From the NCBI GenBank assembly GCA_963714795.1, contig CAVQPS010000009.1, positions 821,763-885,762 of the forward strand: a stretch of 64,000 bases of DNA, in the 5' to 3' direction. The translations under genes and the position numbers were made by a program. Of this stretch, positions 52,584 to 62,653 are shown piece after piece. The stretch comes from DATIXJ01 sp963714795 (GTDB lineage Bacteria > Bacteroidota > Ignavibacteria > UBA10030 > SZUA-254). The stretch's first letter is position 1; each line of letters starts with the position of its first letter. The notes under the pieces were generated by a model. The model saw only the letters and a program-made list of their open reading frames with translations, did not search any database and had not been told where the DNA came from.

Positions 52584-53454
52584 AAACATCCTCCCAATTG
52601 ATCCCCTGAGTAAATCCGGCGGTGCCCGGGTGATACATTACGTTTTTGTCTCACTCAAATTAGGTCAGGGCCCGGATGGGCATTAAGAATAATTATTAAT
52701 CTGAAAAACACTTGACACTTTCAATTGTTCGTCGTAAATTAGTGTATCAGGTAATAAGAGTTTTTCCCCACTCAATATTTCTTTAAAATTAGAAATCCCG
52801 CTCCTGAGACCCTACGTGATGCGTGGCCCTCCCACACGCTACACAACTTAGCTGCGGGATTATTATTTCAAGTATTTTAATCCTGAGGACAATTTTTTTT
52901 GGTATGTATGAATGCCGATTGGAGTTAACTTGGCAAGCCTCCGGATCGTGTATCAAACGAATTATTGTCGGTGTCAAATTAGCGTGGGAGGAACATCGAG
53001 CTACTCTTAAAATTCAGCAAAGTGTTTGCATTAGCTTTCCGGGTAGACGTCGCGGATTTGTAGCCGTGGATGTTCTGGCATGCTTTCTTCTATAATCATT
53101 CCAAAAGAAACAAAAAAATTTTTGTGATGAAAGTTAATTTGCTGCATCGGTTGTTGGTTGCTTTGATTGAAATAGTTTTCCATTGTCCGATAATCATGTG
53201 ACCTTTGAGAAGTTAACAGCCCTCGCTTTCATAGTAGCGGCAAATACCTTACCATTTAAATGCTCATTCTTTGGTTTACCACCGATCGATTCTCGTTATT
53301 TCATGACTTGTTTGGAAAATCAAAATTTCCTCACTTTAATCTGGCAAGCCAGTCGTTTATTATTTTTAGAAAATTACGGAACGAAATATGTGACCGGCAA
53401 GACATCGTAATATAAATTTTATGTTAGTTTAAATGGCGGGATGCACCCCAAATT
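52584..53454. other. long region without a convincing gene
   Basis: 871 bases. Two short + strand frames (52823-53095, 53183-53410) have no ribosome binding site and an unlikely composition. TTGACA (52712-52717), 17 bases and TAAATT (52735-52740) is a good promoter shape with no gene after it. The word TGGCAAGCC occurs twice (52930 and 53342 areas). It could be a decayed gene or an untranslated RNA. Confidence 0.35.
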
Positions 53455-55566
53455 TTGCAATTTATTCGGTTATTTCAATATGTGCCGGGCAGGGAGTTAA
53501 AGAAAAACATTTTGGATTACAGATTATTTTTGGACGGATTCGACCCTGGTGTGGTAATGCTCCGAGTCGGTTTTTGGGGTCGGGCCCGAATAATATTTGA
53601 CGGAACCGATATTCCGTGCACGAACGGGTCATACATTCTCAAGACCAGCAAAGGGTACGTTGTTCCTCTTAGGCTCAAGCGACGGTTTCTTGATCCTGTT
53701 CCGGTAGTCCAGGTTGGCATGCTACCGATTCATGTCGTGACCCCATTCAAATGGTTTGAATATTTATGGGTTATAGGATTAGTTGTCTTAAGTCTTGGAT
53801 TGGGGATTTGGATGCATTCTTTTGAAGACAGCTATACTGTCATCGGAAGTATTTGTTTCTTTGTGGGAGTTCCGCTGGTTTTCTTCTCTTTCAGAATTTT
53901 CCGTTCACGAATGTCCCCAATGCTTAAATATTTGACCACGAGTGGTTTAGCTGTGCTCGTTTACCTCGCCATTTCTGTCACGTTGATATTATTCCATTTA
54001 ACAGTAGCAATAGCCTCTAATGTGGAAATTGATAAGCAATACGAAAAAATTCTGAAAATATCTGAACAAGAAGAAATTCATGGGAATAATCACAATTTGA
54101 AAGTCGACACAAAATTGGTTCCTGTTGGGACAAGTGTAGATCAGTTCGGTATGCCCATGATCGACGTGGACGTCGTTCGTATTCGTTCATTATTAAGAAG
54201 TGGAAAATACGCCGAACTGGACAGCGTCCTGGATTCCTTTCAAAAACTCTTCGAAAAGGATTTTCACTTCGAAGATGCTGCATCGCAAGCTTTTCGTGCT
54301 TTTGCGATTCCAGACTCTACGTTGTCAAGATTTTTACGGGCTTGGGTAAGAACCGAACCGAATCGTTATCAACCTTATCTTGCACGAGGAGCCTATGAGG
54401 AGGCAATGGGATGGGAAAGCCGAGGTCGAGATTGGGCTAAAAATACACCGGATGAAAATTTTGAGAAGATGTCGGACTATTTTGCCGATTCCAAAAGTGA
54501 TATTTTTCAGGCGCTTACCATTGAATCTCACCTTATGGTGGCATATGAGTTACTCATGGATATTTCCCGTGCAGAAAGTGATAAGCAAGTGTCTGAATTG
54601 TTGATCACGGCGGGTTTGAAACTATGTCCGTACGTCTACCGCTTGCGCGAACGTTACATGATGGGACTTACACCCCGTTGGGGTGGTTCGTATCGCACCA
54701 TGGAATTGTTTGCCAGGGAATCGGAAAAGTTTGCACACTATAATCCGAAGCTGAAAATTTTGTATGCGTTGATACTGTCGGATCAGGCAAATCTCAGTTA
54801 TCTTGATTCAAATTCAGAAGCCTCGATCCAGTTGTACACTAAAGCGTTGTCAATTGGGGAAAGCCCGATTTTTTATCATCAAAGAGGAAATGATTTTTTA
54901 GATTTGAATAAATATCAAGAGGCCCTGAGTGACTTTGAGAAAGCCGATGCGCTTTCTCCCCGGAATCCGGATATTCTATTTTCAAAGGCATGGGCATTGG
55001 CTCATCTCGGAGATCTTTCATATTCGTCTCAATTGCTTGATTCAACGGTTTTATTGGATCCAAGATTCATTTCAGACGTTGACAACCTAAGAAAGTTTTT
55101 TGCTCACAAGACGGTGCTTCGCGGATATGCGTTACACGAACAACACCATGATGCGGAAGCAATTCCTGTCTTTAACGATGCGGCAGCATTTTATCCCGAG
55201 GATGCTGAAGCCTACTACTATCGCGGAGTATCCTATGCGGAACTCCGACAATGGAACGAAGCAGCCACAGATGTCGAAAAGGCAATCAGCTATGATCCGC
55301 ACAATGCCTCATATTATGGATATCTTGACTGGGTGCTTACGCAAACGGGGAACTGGGCGACCATCGCCGATTATTGGGGAAGGCTGATTTCGCTTGAACC
55401 GGAAAATGCACGGGCATATCTGTATCGTGCCGGAGCTTTTTACCACCAAGGTGATCTCGAATCTGCGCTGAAGGACGCGCAAAAATCATGCGATCTCGCA
55501 AAGGGAGACGGATGTGATGCTGTCAAGAAATTGGAATCACAATTGAAGACAGCTTCGGGAAAATGA
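53455..55566 (+). CDS. membrane protein with DUF4034-like region and TPRs
   Basis: About 700 residues. An N-terminal globular part (LDYRLFLDGFDPGVVMLRVGFWGRARIIFDG) is followed by three membrane helices (about 100-185), a DUF4034-like segment (VVRIRSLLRSGKYAELDSVLDSFQ, LRAWVRTEPNRYQPYLARGAYEEAMGWESRG) and five or six TPR units (for example ILYALILSDQANLSYLDSNSEASIQLYTKAL, AEAYYYRGVSYAELRQWNEAATDVEKAISYDPHN). The start is a TTG with no clear ribosome binding site; the frame is open from 53428 and homologous-looking sequence begins near LDYRLF, so the true start is uncertain. It may scaffold a membrane complex. The next gene also encodes a TPR-rich protein. Confidence 0.75.
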   Translation: MQFIRLFQYVPGRELKKNILDYRLFLDGFDPGVVMLRVGFWGRARIIFDGTDIPCTNGSYILKTSKGYVVPLRLKRRFLDPVPVVQVGMLPIHVVTPFKWFEYLWVIGLVVLSLGLGIWMHSFEDSYTVIGSICFFVGVPLVFFSFRIFRSRMSPMLKYLTTSGLAVLVYLAISVTLILFHLTVAIASNVEIDKQYEKILKISEQEEIHGNNHNLKVDTKLVPVGTSVDQFGMPMIDVDVVRIRSLLRSGKYAELDSVLDSFQKLFEKDFHFEDAASQAFRAFAIPDSTLSRFLRAWVRTEPNRYQPYLARGAYEEAMGWESRGRDWAKNTPDENFEKMSDYFADSKSDIFQALTIESHLMVAYELLMDISRAESDKQVSELLITAGLKLCPYVYRLRERYMMGLTPRWGGSYRTMELFARESEKFAHYNPKLKILYALILSDQANLSYLDSNSEASIQLYTKALSIGESPIFYHQRGNDFLDLNKYQEALSDFEKADALSPRNPDILFSKAWALAHLGDLSYSSQLLDSTVLLDPRFISDVDNLRKFFAHKTVLRGYALHEQHHDAEAIPVFNDAAAFYPEDAEAYYYRGVSYAELRQWNEAATDVEKAISYDPHNASYYGYLDWVLTQTGNWATIADYWGRLISLEPENARAYLYRAGAFYHQGDLESALKDAQKSCDLAKGDGCDAVKKLESQLKTASGK

Positions 55567-55757
55567 GTCATCAATAGGGTGGTTGACATTACCTATCATT
55601 CTTTTGTAGTCCATAAATCCTCAAATGATACGTGGCCTTCCATTACGGTACTTTCCCTTGACATTCTCATAGGAATATTTTACTTTCATCCAACTATTTG
55701 GAGGGTTTACTGTCAATCATGAGATTCCTTTCCTTCTGTATTTCTTGGAGAATATTT

Positions 55758-58700
55758 ATGGAGAAAGCTTCAATCAGATGTTTTATGCTTGTTGGGTTTA
55801 TCTCACTAACGATCTTATCTTGTCAAAATAAGAATTCATCATCTGACACATCGGATCGCCCGCTGACTATTGCCGATTCCATTGCCGGAACTTATAAGTT
55901 GAAACCCGATAAGCGATTCCTCCTTGCAGTCGGAAATATTCATCATTTCATGACCGGTGAAGATGAGACTTTAGCAAAATCCGATTTCAGTGAGGGCGAA
56001 TGGCATATCAGCTATCAGGGAACGGAAGTTGGAACGCTTCCTGAGATTCCGGATTTCCAGGATCTTGAAAGTCTGCTCGAACATTGGGCTGCAACTTTAC
56101 AGAAGGATCATGCTCTTGAGCTCTCCGATTCGAATTATTCAACCTCAGAGGTAATCGAAAAAGAATTGAATTCTTTTCAGCCCATAAGCGTCGCTCATGC
56201 GATGAACGAAGTTGGTGAGTTGTGGAAAAAGAGCCCACGGAGTTCACTTTTGATGTCTCAGGCTACCAAAGGGCTTGTCCGCTTAAATGTTATGCATTTG
56301 GATAAATTCGGTCTGGCGGATGAAGTCCCCGCAAAGGCTCTTGCCGTTCTTGCGCTAACGAAAGCTCTGACGAAGCAACACATGGAAAGAGAAGAATGCC
56401 TGCTTTCATACACTATGGGGTATTCAGAGCATGGCTTGCGTGTTAGTTCCTCTCTATCATCGCTGGATCCTGTGCGACTGTATATAGAGCAAAAGGATCA
56501 GCAATTGATGAATGTGGCGTCTTCTGACAGCGGTACGGTTGAGGGAAAATATCTTTCACTTCTCAGGCTTGCATCAAATGGTGAACTGGAGCCTTTCTGG
56601 AATTGGGCGGGTAAATATTTTAATGAAGAGCAGTATTCGCTTCTCATCTTCAAGTGTGGACTCGAAATGCATACATTTTCTATATCTCCGGATATGGCTG
56701 AAGCGCTTCCCCGTGTTGTCTTGGTGTCAGTTGCACTAGATGCAACCACAATGCCCGATATTGCCAATGTATCGAGCAAGGGTAATTCGCAACCCTTAAC
56801 TCCGGCTAAATATAAATTCTTGGCTCAATTTGTCGACCAGGTTTTGCGCTCGGAGACATCAACCTTATTGAATTCGTTCGAGTCCGGAATTGCCGCTTTG
56901 GACAAACGATATCAGGGACCATTTCTCGACGGGAAAACATATGAGGCGTTCTACAAAGGATATTTCTTTTCTTCGTTTTATACAATTGGTATACATTATC
57001 TCGATCAAATCTCATCGATTGAGGGTGCCAAAATGTACGATACACTATTGGGTGAAAGTAAAGAAGGGATCGCATCGGAGATCCAGCGATGGTACGGGGA
57101 TTTGACAAAGTCGAAAGAGGGAAAACTTCCTGCCATTATACTCCTGGATGATATGAAGTTATTGAACCATCTCGGCGCCCCTGCTATTGCGAGGATTATG
57201 GATGAGTTTGAGGATTATTGCTCTCCCGGTGATGTGTCCATTCTCTCGGCGATGAAGGAGTTTGCCGGTAAACTTGATAGCAGGCCTTCGGAAATTATTG
57301 AGTTTTCTGACAGAGCATACCACAATCTCGCTGATCTGAAGCTTGCTGAGAATCTTACAGTACACCTTATAAAGTCATCGGCTTCTCTTTTTCCTTTTAC
57401 ACAAGTTTGGTTAGCACATTTTCAGGGAAACGACATCATGATGAAACAGCTAATCGATTCGGGATCGTTTGATCTCATCTCGAAGATACAAATTTTACGA
57501 TGGTTCGATGCCGACGGGAGGATCGGCAAAGAAGAAATTTCCGGGAGATATCGGAACCTGATTTCCCGCAACCCGAGTGATTATGAATTAAGCTATTGGT
57601 TTGCCAAATATCTGGAAAAATCGGGAATGTACGATAGTGCACGATTCTTCATGCGGGCATGGCTTGATCGCAAAGTACCCACGGATGGGCTCGAGAGGGT
57701 GTTTTGCCAGACATTGATTGCACAATCATATTATGATGAGAAGCGGTACGATGATGCATGGAGAGAAATTCAACCAGCGGCGGAAAGCTGGCAAAGAAAT
57801 GCAATGGGGTACGCATCGAAGATTCTTAATAAAATGGGCAGAACCAGGGAATCAGAAAAAATGGCTCGGGCGGAAATGGACCGATATTCGGACGAGTTGA
57901 TAGCGAGGATGGATATTGTTTCACTTTTGTGGGAGTGGGGGAGATATACCGATGCAGCCCAGGTATTGAAAAATTCCCCGCATGCGATCCGTGGTGCGGA
58001 CTTGCAGTCAATTGTTTCGCCAAGATTCTTTGAGACGATGTCTCAAAAAGATAAGGATGAAGTTATCAAAGCCTTTTCTGCCCTCATCGGTCAGGGTTTT
58101 GATAATATCGGACTGATGACTCTTTCATATCCGTTTGAATCTTCCGGCAAACACGAAATTGCTTTCGAAATGACCAGCCGGTTGCATGCCAATGGTGGTG
58201 CCCAATACATTTTTTGGGCACATGCATATCGCAATCTAAAAGTATATCGGGGAGACACAGTGGCACTCGCGTGGTTGCAAAATTTGATTCCTGCTGGAGA
58301 TAGGAATTTTGCAGGTATGGCCTTTTATGACCAGGGTCGTTTTGAACTTCTCTGGGACGTTGTTAAAGACCCTGAGTCAGGCGGGCATGGCCCGGATTTT
58401 GTCTGGTTGATGAGGGCGGCAGCGGTTGTGAGATCCGGCATGGAAAAGAATCCTCATTGGAATGAGGTTGTCGAACATTATAAAGAGACAAATAAATCAT
58501 ATTACGATGTCACCGGCCGGTTCCTTGTTGGGCTTGCAAAACAAGATGAAGTTCTTGCCCTTGCGACGGATCCTAAGAAAGTATGTGAGCTTTCATATTA
58601 CATCGGATTGAAAGCACAGGCGTATGGTCGTTATGAGGAAGCGTCTGATTGGTTTCGCTCATGCATTGAGACAGGCCTTACCAATAACGGCGAGTATCGG

Positions 58701-58808
58701 TGGTCATTTATGACGTTGATGAGATGGCTGAGGAGCGGAAAAAACCTCAGCCGTCTTGCTGCTGAGGAAAAGCAAAAGATGCTGGAGTCTTTTGAGGAGA
58801 ATTTATGA
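55758..58808 (+). CDS. large TPR-like lipoprotein
   Basis: 1016 residues from the ATG at 55758, which has TTGGAG seven bases upstream. The lipoprotein signal ends in FISLTILSC, so the mature protein is lipid-anchored. The long mature part is helical with repeated TPR/Sel1-like pairs in its second half (YDSARFFMRAWLDRKVPTDGLERVF, YDDAWREIQPAAESWQRNAMG, YGRYEEASDWFRSCIETG). The N-terminal third (KLKPDKRFLLAVGNIHHFMTG...) is unrecognised. A partner of the preceding DUF4034-like/TPR membrane protein is possible, given order and shared theme. Confidence 0.75.
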   Translation: MEKASIRCFMLVGFISLTILSCQNKNSSSDTSDRPLTIADSIAGTYKLKPDKRFLLAVGNIHHFMTGEDETLAKSDFSEGEWHISYQGTEVGTLPEIPDFQDLESLLEHWAATLQKDHALELSDSNYSTSEVIEKELNSFQPISVAHAMNEVGELWKKSPRSSLLMSQATKGLVRLNVMHLDKFGLADEVPAKALAVLALTKALTKQHMEREECLLSYTMGYSEHGLRVSSSLSSLDPVRLYIEQKDQQLMNVASSDSGTVEGKYLSLLRLASNGELEPFWNWAGKYFNEEQYSLLIFKCGLEMHTFSISPDMAEALPRVVLVSVALDATTMPDIANVSSKGNSQPLTPAKYKFLAQFVDQVLRSETSTLLNSFESGIAALDKRYQGPFLDGKTYEAFYKGYFFSSFYTIGIHYLDQISSIEGAKMYDTLLGESKEGIASEIQRWYGDLTKSKEGKLPAIILLDDMKLLNHLGAPAIARIMDEFEDYCSPGDVSILSAMKEFAGKLDSRPSEIIEFSDRAYHNLADLKLAENLTVHLIKSSASLFPFTQVWLAHFQGNDIMMKQLIDSGSFDLISKIQILRWFDADGRIGKEEISGRYRNLISRNPSDYELSYWFAKYLEKSGMYDSARFFMRAWLDRKVPTDGLERVFCQTLIAQSYYDEKRYDDAWREIQPAAESWQRNAMGYASKILNKMGRTRESEKMARAEMDRYSDELIARMDIVSLLWEWGRYTDAAQVLKNSPHAIRGADLQSIVSPRFFETMSQKDKDEVIKAFSALIGQGFDNIGLMTLSYPFESSGKHEIAFEMTSRLHANGGAQYIFWAHAYRNLKVYRGDTVALAWLQNLIPAGDRNFAGMAFYDQGRFELLWDVVKDPESGGHGPDFVWLMRAAAVVRSGMEKNPHWNEVVEHYKETNKSYYDVTGRFLVGLAKQDEVLALATDPKKVCELSYYIGLKAQAYGRYEEASDWFRSCIETGLTNNGEYRWSFMTLMRWLRSGKNLSRLAAEEKQKMLESFEENL

Positions 58809-59222
58809 GCATCTGAAGTTTTGGAGATTGCTTTTAAATGGAAAACAACTGTAAACCTCAATGACTAGAAACTTGGTATGAAGCATATGCTTCATTTGAA
58901 TGGGGGTGACACCAAGATTCACTTTGTGGGATGTTTCAATGATAACGGTCTATCCAAACACCGAATCGCTGAGAATGTGCTCATCTCAGGTCTGGGGAGG
59001 CCACTTTCGGAATTGCATAAAATTTACTGAAAGGTGCAATTGGATATCTAAATACGAAGTAGGCAGTCATTCAATCACCATGCTATTCATTCTACGTAAC
59101 GCCGATCTGTTCCAAAAGATTCCTTCGGAAAATGGCTTTTGCGATGATCGGTTACTATGCTCCGAAACGATACCGTCTTCTTTACCTGCGTAAAAGTCTT
59201 ACTCGGATCACCAACATTCATT
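58809..59222. other. intergenic region with an 18-bp palindrome
   Basis: 414 bases, no supportable gene. ATGAAGCATATGCTTCAT (58878-58895) is a perfect 18-bp palindrome, about 70 bases after the TPR lipoprotein stop; it could be an operator, though no promoter or gene is obvious beside it. Confidence 0.4.
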
Positions 59223-59975
59223 TTATTGAAGAACGAAAAAGCCTTTAATCGGACTACCCGTCGTCAGCGCAGTAGTGTAACGCCTCTGTGTCTCAAAATC
59301 GATATACGAACTTCCATCTCCGCCATGTGAATACACGGCATAGAATACCGTATCACCGTAGGAAAATCCCGAATCAACAATAAAATTAGATTTCCATAAC
59401 TGATATGTAAACGTGATTGAATCGGGTGCAATGCTGAGTTCGTCTGTGCCTAAGTAATTACTGGGATTGGAACTGACTGCACTTGTTTTACCTTCAAACA
59501 TTAAAACGTTTCTCTCGTAGGGAGCCGTATTTGTAATTCTTCCAAACACAGTTATGAATAATCCAGTATCTAATGTAGATATCCTCGTAACGTCAAATGT
59601 TGGTGCCTGCCCCAAAATCACACCCGGCAGGAATGCATCTCCACCACCAACAAATTGAAACATGGCGATCTTCGTAGTTCCGTAACCGTTTTTTGAAAAC
59701 GTAAAATTCAATATTCCCGTTTCGACATTGTCGAGCTCATATTTGCCCGTCGAGTCGGTCATTGCTGAATTTGCAGTTCCATCGATTGTTACACGAATTC
59801 CCCGAAAGTCCGTTACGTCGATGTTGATATTTTCGTCACTGAGATATGCATGTCCGATCAGATTTCCTTTTAACAGCGGCCCTGCGGGCCCGACATCTCC
59901 ATTTGATCCCTTGCACCCGAACTGAACGAAAGATACGACCACTAAAAACAAAACAATCACAAAACATGTTTTCAT
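59223..59975 (-). CDS. lipoprotein with collagen-like motif and carboxypeptidase-regulatory-like domain
   Basis: 250 residues from the ATG at 59975, preceded by GGAG. Lipoprotein signal FLVVVSFVQFGC, then a short collagen-like GDVGPAGP stretch, then LIGHAYLSDENINIDVTDFRGIRVTIDGTANSAMTDSTGKYELDNVETGILNFTFSKNGYGT, the pattern of the CarboxypepD_reg-like beta-sandwich. The C-terminal half is beta-rich and unassigned. Likely a surface or periplasmic lipoprotein; no partner is evident. Confidence 0.75.
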   Translation of the reverse strand: MKTCFVIVLFLVVVSFVQFGCKGSNGDVGPAGPLLKGNLIGHAYLSDENINIDVTDFRGIRVTIDGTANSAMTDSTGKYELDNVETGILNFTFSKNGYGTTKIAMFQFVGGGDAFLPGVILGQAPTFDVTRISTLDTGLFITVFGRITNTAPYERNVLMFEGKTSAVSSNPSNYLGTDELSIAPDSITFTYQLWKSNFIVDSGFSYGDTVFYAVYSHGGDGSSYIDFETQRRYTTALTTGSPIKGFFVLQ

Positions 59976-60123
59976 ATTGATTCTCCTTATAGCATAATTG
60001 ATCACCGGACTTACTTTCTAATATTACGAAATATTTAATCCTACACTCATACAACCTCCACCTGATTTCTCTGTAATCCTATCCTGCGATATTGTCTTCC
60101 GATCATTTCTATATTAAGAATGA

Positions 60124-60834
60124 TCATTTCATCAACACCATTTTCTTTGTCTGCATAAAATCACCTGCCACAATCCTGTAAAAGTAAACTCCACTTGGAA
60201 CATTTAACGCATTCCAACTGACGGAATGTTCTCCCGGTTCGTTCTTACCATTGACAAGAGTTGCGATCTGTTGACCGAGAACGTTGTAAATCTTCAGCGT
60301 GACGTTACTTGCTTTTGCAAGTGTGTAACTGATTTGAGTAGTTGGATTGAAGGGATTGGGATAATTATTGTTTAGGACATATTTGTCTGGAATTTCACTA
60401 TTGTTGTTTACGCTTGTGGGATTCGTAACCATAATCCATAGCGTATCCGAAACCCACATTTGTGGCCATAACAAAAGCGATGCTGTGAGGGCATGTTTAC
60501 CAAGCCCCAAATTTGCTCCAGTTATAAAGTTTTCAAAATATGAAGCTCCCCAGACAATAGAATCATGCGTCGGGATATTTCTGTAATGAAATGCCGCATC
60601 ACAAATCCTTTCGGCTTGAACCATCCAATCAAGAGTATCAACACTGAAATCAGCTTCACAACCAGAATAAAACTCTAAGGTATAAGTTGTATCGCTAAAA
60701 TTTCTTGCTGTAATTGTGACCGAGATAAAATCATTTAGATAAATACTTTTATTAGTGGACACACTGAAACTTGTTTGCCCCATCAATTGGTTTGTAAATG
60801 TTGCAAGTAAGATTAGAATGAACAAAGATTTCAT
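60124..60834 (-). CDS. secreted protein with BsuPI-like domain and T9SS sorting domain
   Basis: 236 residues. Signal peptide (SLFILILLATFTNQLMG), then a beta-sandwich (FSVSTNKSIYLNDFISVTITARNFSDTTYTLEFYSGCEADFSV ... GLGKHALTASL) resembling BsuPI-type proteinase inhibitor domains, then the sorting domain NNNYPNPFNPTTQISYTLAKASNVTL ... TKKMVLMK. Secretion by the type IX system is expected. The sorting domain DNA is nearly the same as that of the next gene upstream (60878-62194). Confidence 0.8.
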   Translation of the reverse strand: MKSLFILILLATFTNQLMGQTSFSVSTNKSIYLNDFISVTITARNFSDTTYTLEFYSGCEADFSVDTLDWMVQAERICDAAFHYRNIPTHDSIVWGASYFENFITGANLGLGKHALTASLLLWPQMWVSDTLWIMVTNPTSVNNNSEIPDKYVLNNNYPNPFNPTTQISYTLAKASNVTLKIYNVLGQQIATLVNGKNEPGEHSVSWNALNVPSGVYFYRIVAGDFMQTKKMVLMK

Positions 60835-60877
60835 AAATTATCTCCCTTCATCCAATTGTTGAATAACTCAGTCACCA

Positions 60878-62194
60878 TCATTTCATCAACACCATTTTTT
60901 TCGTCTGCACAAAACCACCAGCAACAATCCTGTAAAAATAAACACCGCTCGGAACATTTAACGCATTCCAACTGACGGAATGTTCTCCCGGTTCGTTCTT
61001 GCCATTGACAAGAGTGGTGATTTGCTGACCAAGAACATTGTAGATTGTTAAAGTAACCTTGCTAGCTTTGGGAAGTGTGTAACTGATTTGTGTAGTTGGA
61101 TTGAATGGATTCGGATAATTTTGTGACAAGCTAAATTGATTTGGTAATTTCGGAGTTTCTTTTACAGATGTGACTGATTGATAGGTAAAGATGTCACGAT
61201 AATTATTCACCCACACACTATCGTTCCAAGTCTGATCCAAATCGCTGATCTCCTTCCCATTTACATCATAGGTGGAAATATATCGCTCAGAATTCACCCA
61301 GACACTATCCTTCCAAGTCTGAATCCATTCGCTAGTATTTTGTCCGCTCGCATCGTAGGTGAAACTATACAGGTAAGCATTCATCCATTCATTTCCAAAC
61401 CAAATCTGAACCAATTCGCTAGTGTCGTGTCCGCTTGCATCGTAGGAAAAACCATACAGATAAGAATTAATCCATGCACTTCCAATCCAAGTCTGAACCA
61501 TTTCGCTAGCATCATGTCCGTTCGCATCATAAGTGGGACTATACCGAAAAGCATTCACCCATCCACCTCCAATCCAATGCTGAGACAATTCGCTAGTTAA
61601 ATGTCCGTTCACATCATAGGTGAAATGATACAGATAATTATTTATCCATGCACTATCCTTCCAAGTTTGATCTAAATCATTAGTATCATGTCCATTCGCA
61701 TCATAAGTGGTAATATCCCGCCAGTCATTCACCCATCCACTTTCAATCCAAGTCTGAACCCATTCACTAGTGTCATGTCCGCTCGCATCGTAGGTTAAAC
61801 TATAGCGATAAGAATTTATCCAGCCCGTATCGTTCCAAGTCTGCTCCAAATCGTTAGTATCATATCCGTTCGCATTGTAGATAGTAATATCCCGCGAAGA
61901 ATTCACCCACCCAGTATCGTTCCAATTCTGGTTGACATCAATAACAATCTGCCCATTAGAAAGAGCTCTTTTCTGAGAATGAATTTGTTTTTCGTTCGCG
62001 AGTAACCTTTTATTGAATGAATCTAACGGTGTGGCAAAAGTATTATTGGTGTTTGCTCTACTGCCACTCAAACTGGGAAAACCATTGAGAAGGAAAACCT
62101 GGGTTTTCTTATACTGATTGTATAAAACAGGTTGAGAATAGACGGTCAGGGTGGTGACGGACAAAATTCCTAAAACAAAAGGTAGAATTTTCAT
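60878..62194 (-). CDS. secreted 29-residue-repeat protein with T9SS sorting domain
   Basis: 438 residues. Signal peptide (LPFVLGILSVTTLTVYS), an N-terminal stretch to about residue 80, then about eight tandem repeats of 29 residues with the form YDANGHDTSELVQTWIDSGWVNNYLYSFT, then the sorting domain (LSQNYPNPFNPTTQISYTL ... TKKMVLMK). The repeats are rich in Trp, Asn and Tyr and resemble cell-wall or sugar-binding YD-like/propeller repeats. I do not recognise a named family. High DNA similarity between repeats points to recent duplication. Confidence 0.8.
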   Translation of the reverse strand: MKILPFVLGILSVTTLTVYSQPVLYNQYKKTQVFLLNGFPSLSGSRANTNNTFATPLDSFNKRLLANEKQIHSQKRALSNGQIVIDVNQNWNDTGWVNSSRDITIYNANGYDTNDLEQTWNDTGWINSYRYSLTYDASGHDTSEWVQTWIESGWVNDWRDITTYDANGHDTNDLDQTWKDSAWINNYLYHFTYDVNGHLTSELSQHWIGGGWVNAFRYSPTYDANGHDASEMVQTWIGSAWINSYLYGFSYDASGHDTSELVQIWFGNEWMNAYLYSFTYDASGQNTSEWIQTWKDSVWVNSERYISTYDVNGKEISDLDQTWNDSVWVNNYRDIFTYQSVTSVKETPKLPNQFSLSQNYPNPFNPTTQISYTLPKASKVTLTIYNVLGQQITTLVNGKNEPGEHSVSWNALNVPSGVYFYRIVAGGFVQTKKMVLMK

Positions 62195-62320
62195 AATATC
62201 CCTCCAACAAAGTGGAAATCTTGAATAGACAGTTGTTAAAAGAACGGTAAAAGAAGATGATGGTGAGAGGTAATGTGTGATAGTAATACTTTAATCGGAC
62301 AAAATCAAGTTCGGCAAATC

Positions 62321-62556
62321 CTAAAATGGGAAAGATAGGTCAAGGATATTGCTTATAACTCGGACTTTAACCGATTTTTAGTATAGCGATGGAGTCCACG
62401 GGTATGTGACTGATTTAATCAACGAATTCTTTGCTGAACAGGTGGTTGATGTTGCACAGGAAAAAGAGGTGTATTCTCCGAAATAATTCTCCACTCCGAG
62501 ATGCAGTATATTATCACAAAACTACATGCTATACTGCAGGACAACTATTAGTTAGA
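62321..62556 (+). repeat. composite repeat R1+R2, copy 3/E
   Basis: The best-preserved composite unit: AAAATGGGAAAGATAGGTCA, CATAACTCGGAC-like core (here CTTATAACTCGG), GATTTAATCAACGAATTCTT, GGTGGTTGATGTTGCACAGG, GTGTATTCTCCGAAATAATT, then TGCAGTATA (62513 area) paired with TATACTGCA and the right end GTTAGAC at 62551-62557. A truncated + strand frame starts ten bases later. Confidence 0.72.
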
Positions 62557-62566
62557 CATTTTTGTG

Positions 62567-62653
62567 ATGGAAACTTTTGAGCAAAAATTGGCAAGAGTAT
62601 TAAACGAGAAAGTTGATCTTGTTGAATACACTCCGACAACGGTCACCGCTTGA
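62567..62653 (+). pseudogene. 5' fragment, nucleotidyltransferase-like
   Basis: ATG to TGA gives 28 residues, METFEQKLARVLNEKVDLVE and onward. The LNEKVDLVE segment recalls the region of small MNT-type nucleotidyltransferases with xxKVDLV, but the match is too short to be sure. Its end overlaps the last codons of the - strand propeller gene, so it looks cut by a recombination junction at about 62655. Confidence 0.35.

Noticed and set aside
52823..53410. Two short + strand frames as genes
   Set aside because: No ribosome binding sites, odd composition, no recognisable motif; treated as a non-coding or decayed stretch.
58900..59193. A 97-codon + strand frame
   Set aside because: No ribosome binding site and no family resemblance; its translation looks random.
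41444..62557. R2 repeats as canonical integron attC sites
   Set aside because: Only some right ends fit GTTRRRY (GTTAGAC, GTTGAGT); others are GTTAGCC or GTTAACC. No matching RYYYAAC left site or paired inner boxes could be aligned, and genes between copies lie on both strands. Kept as an unnamed repeat family instead.
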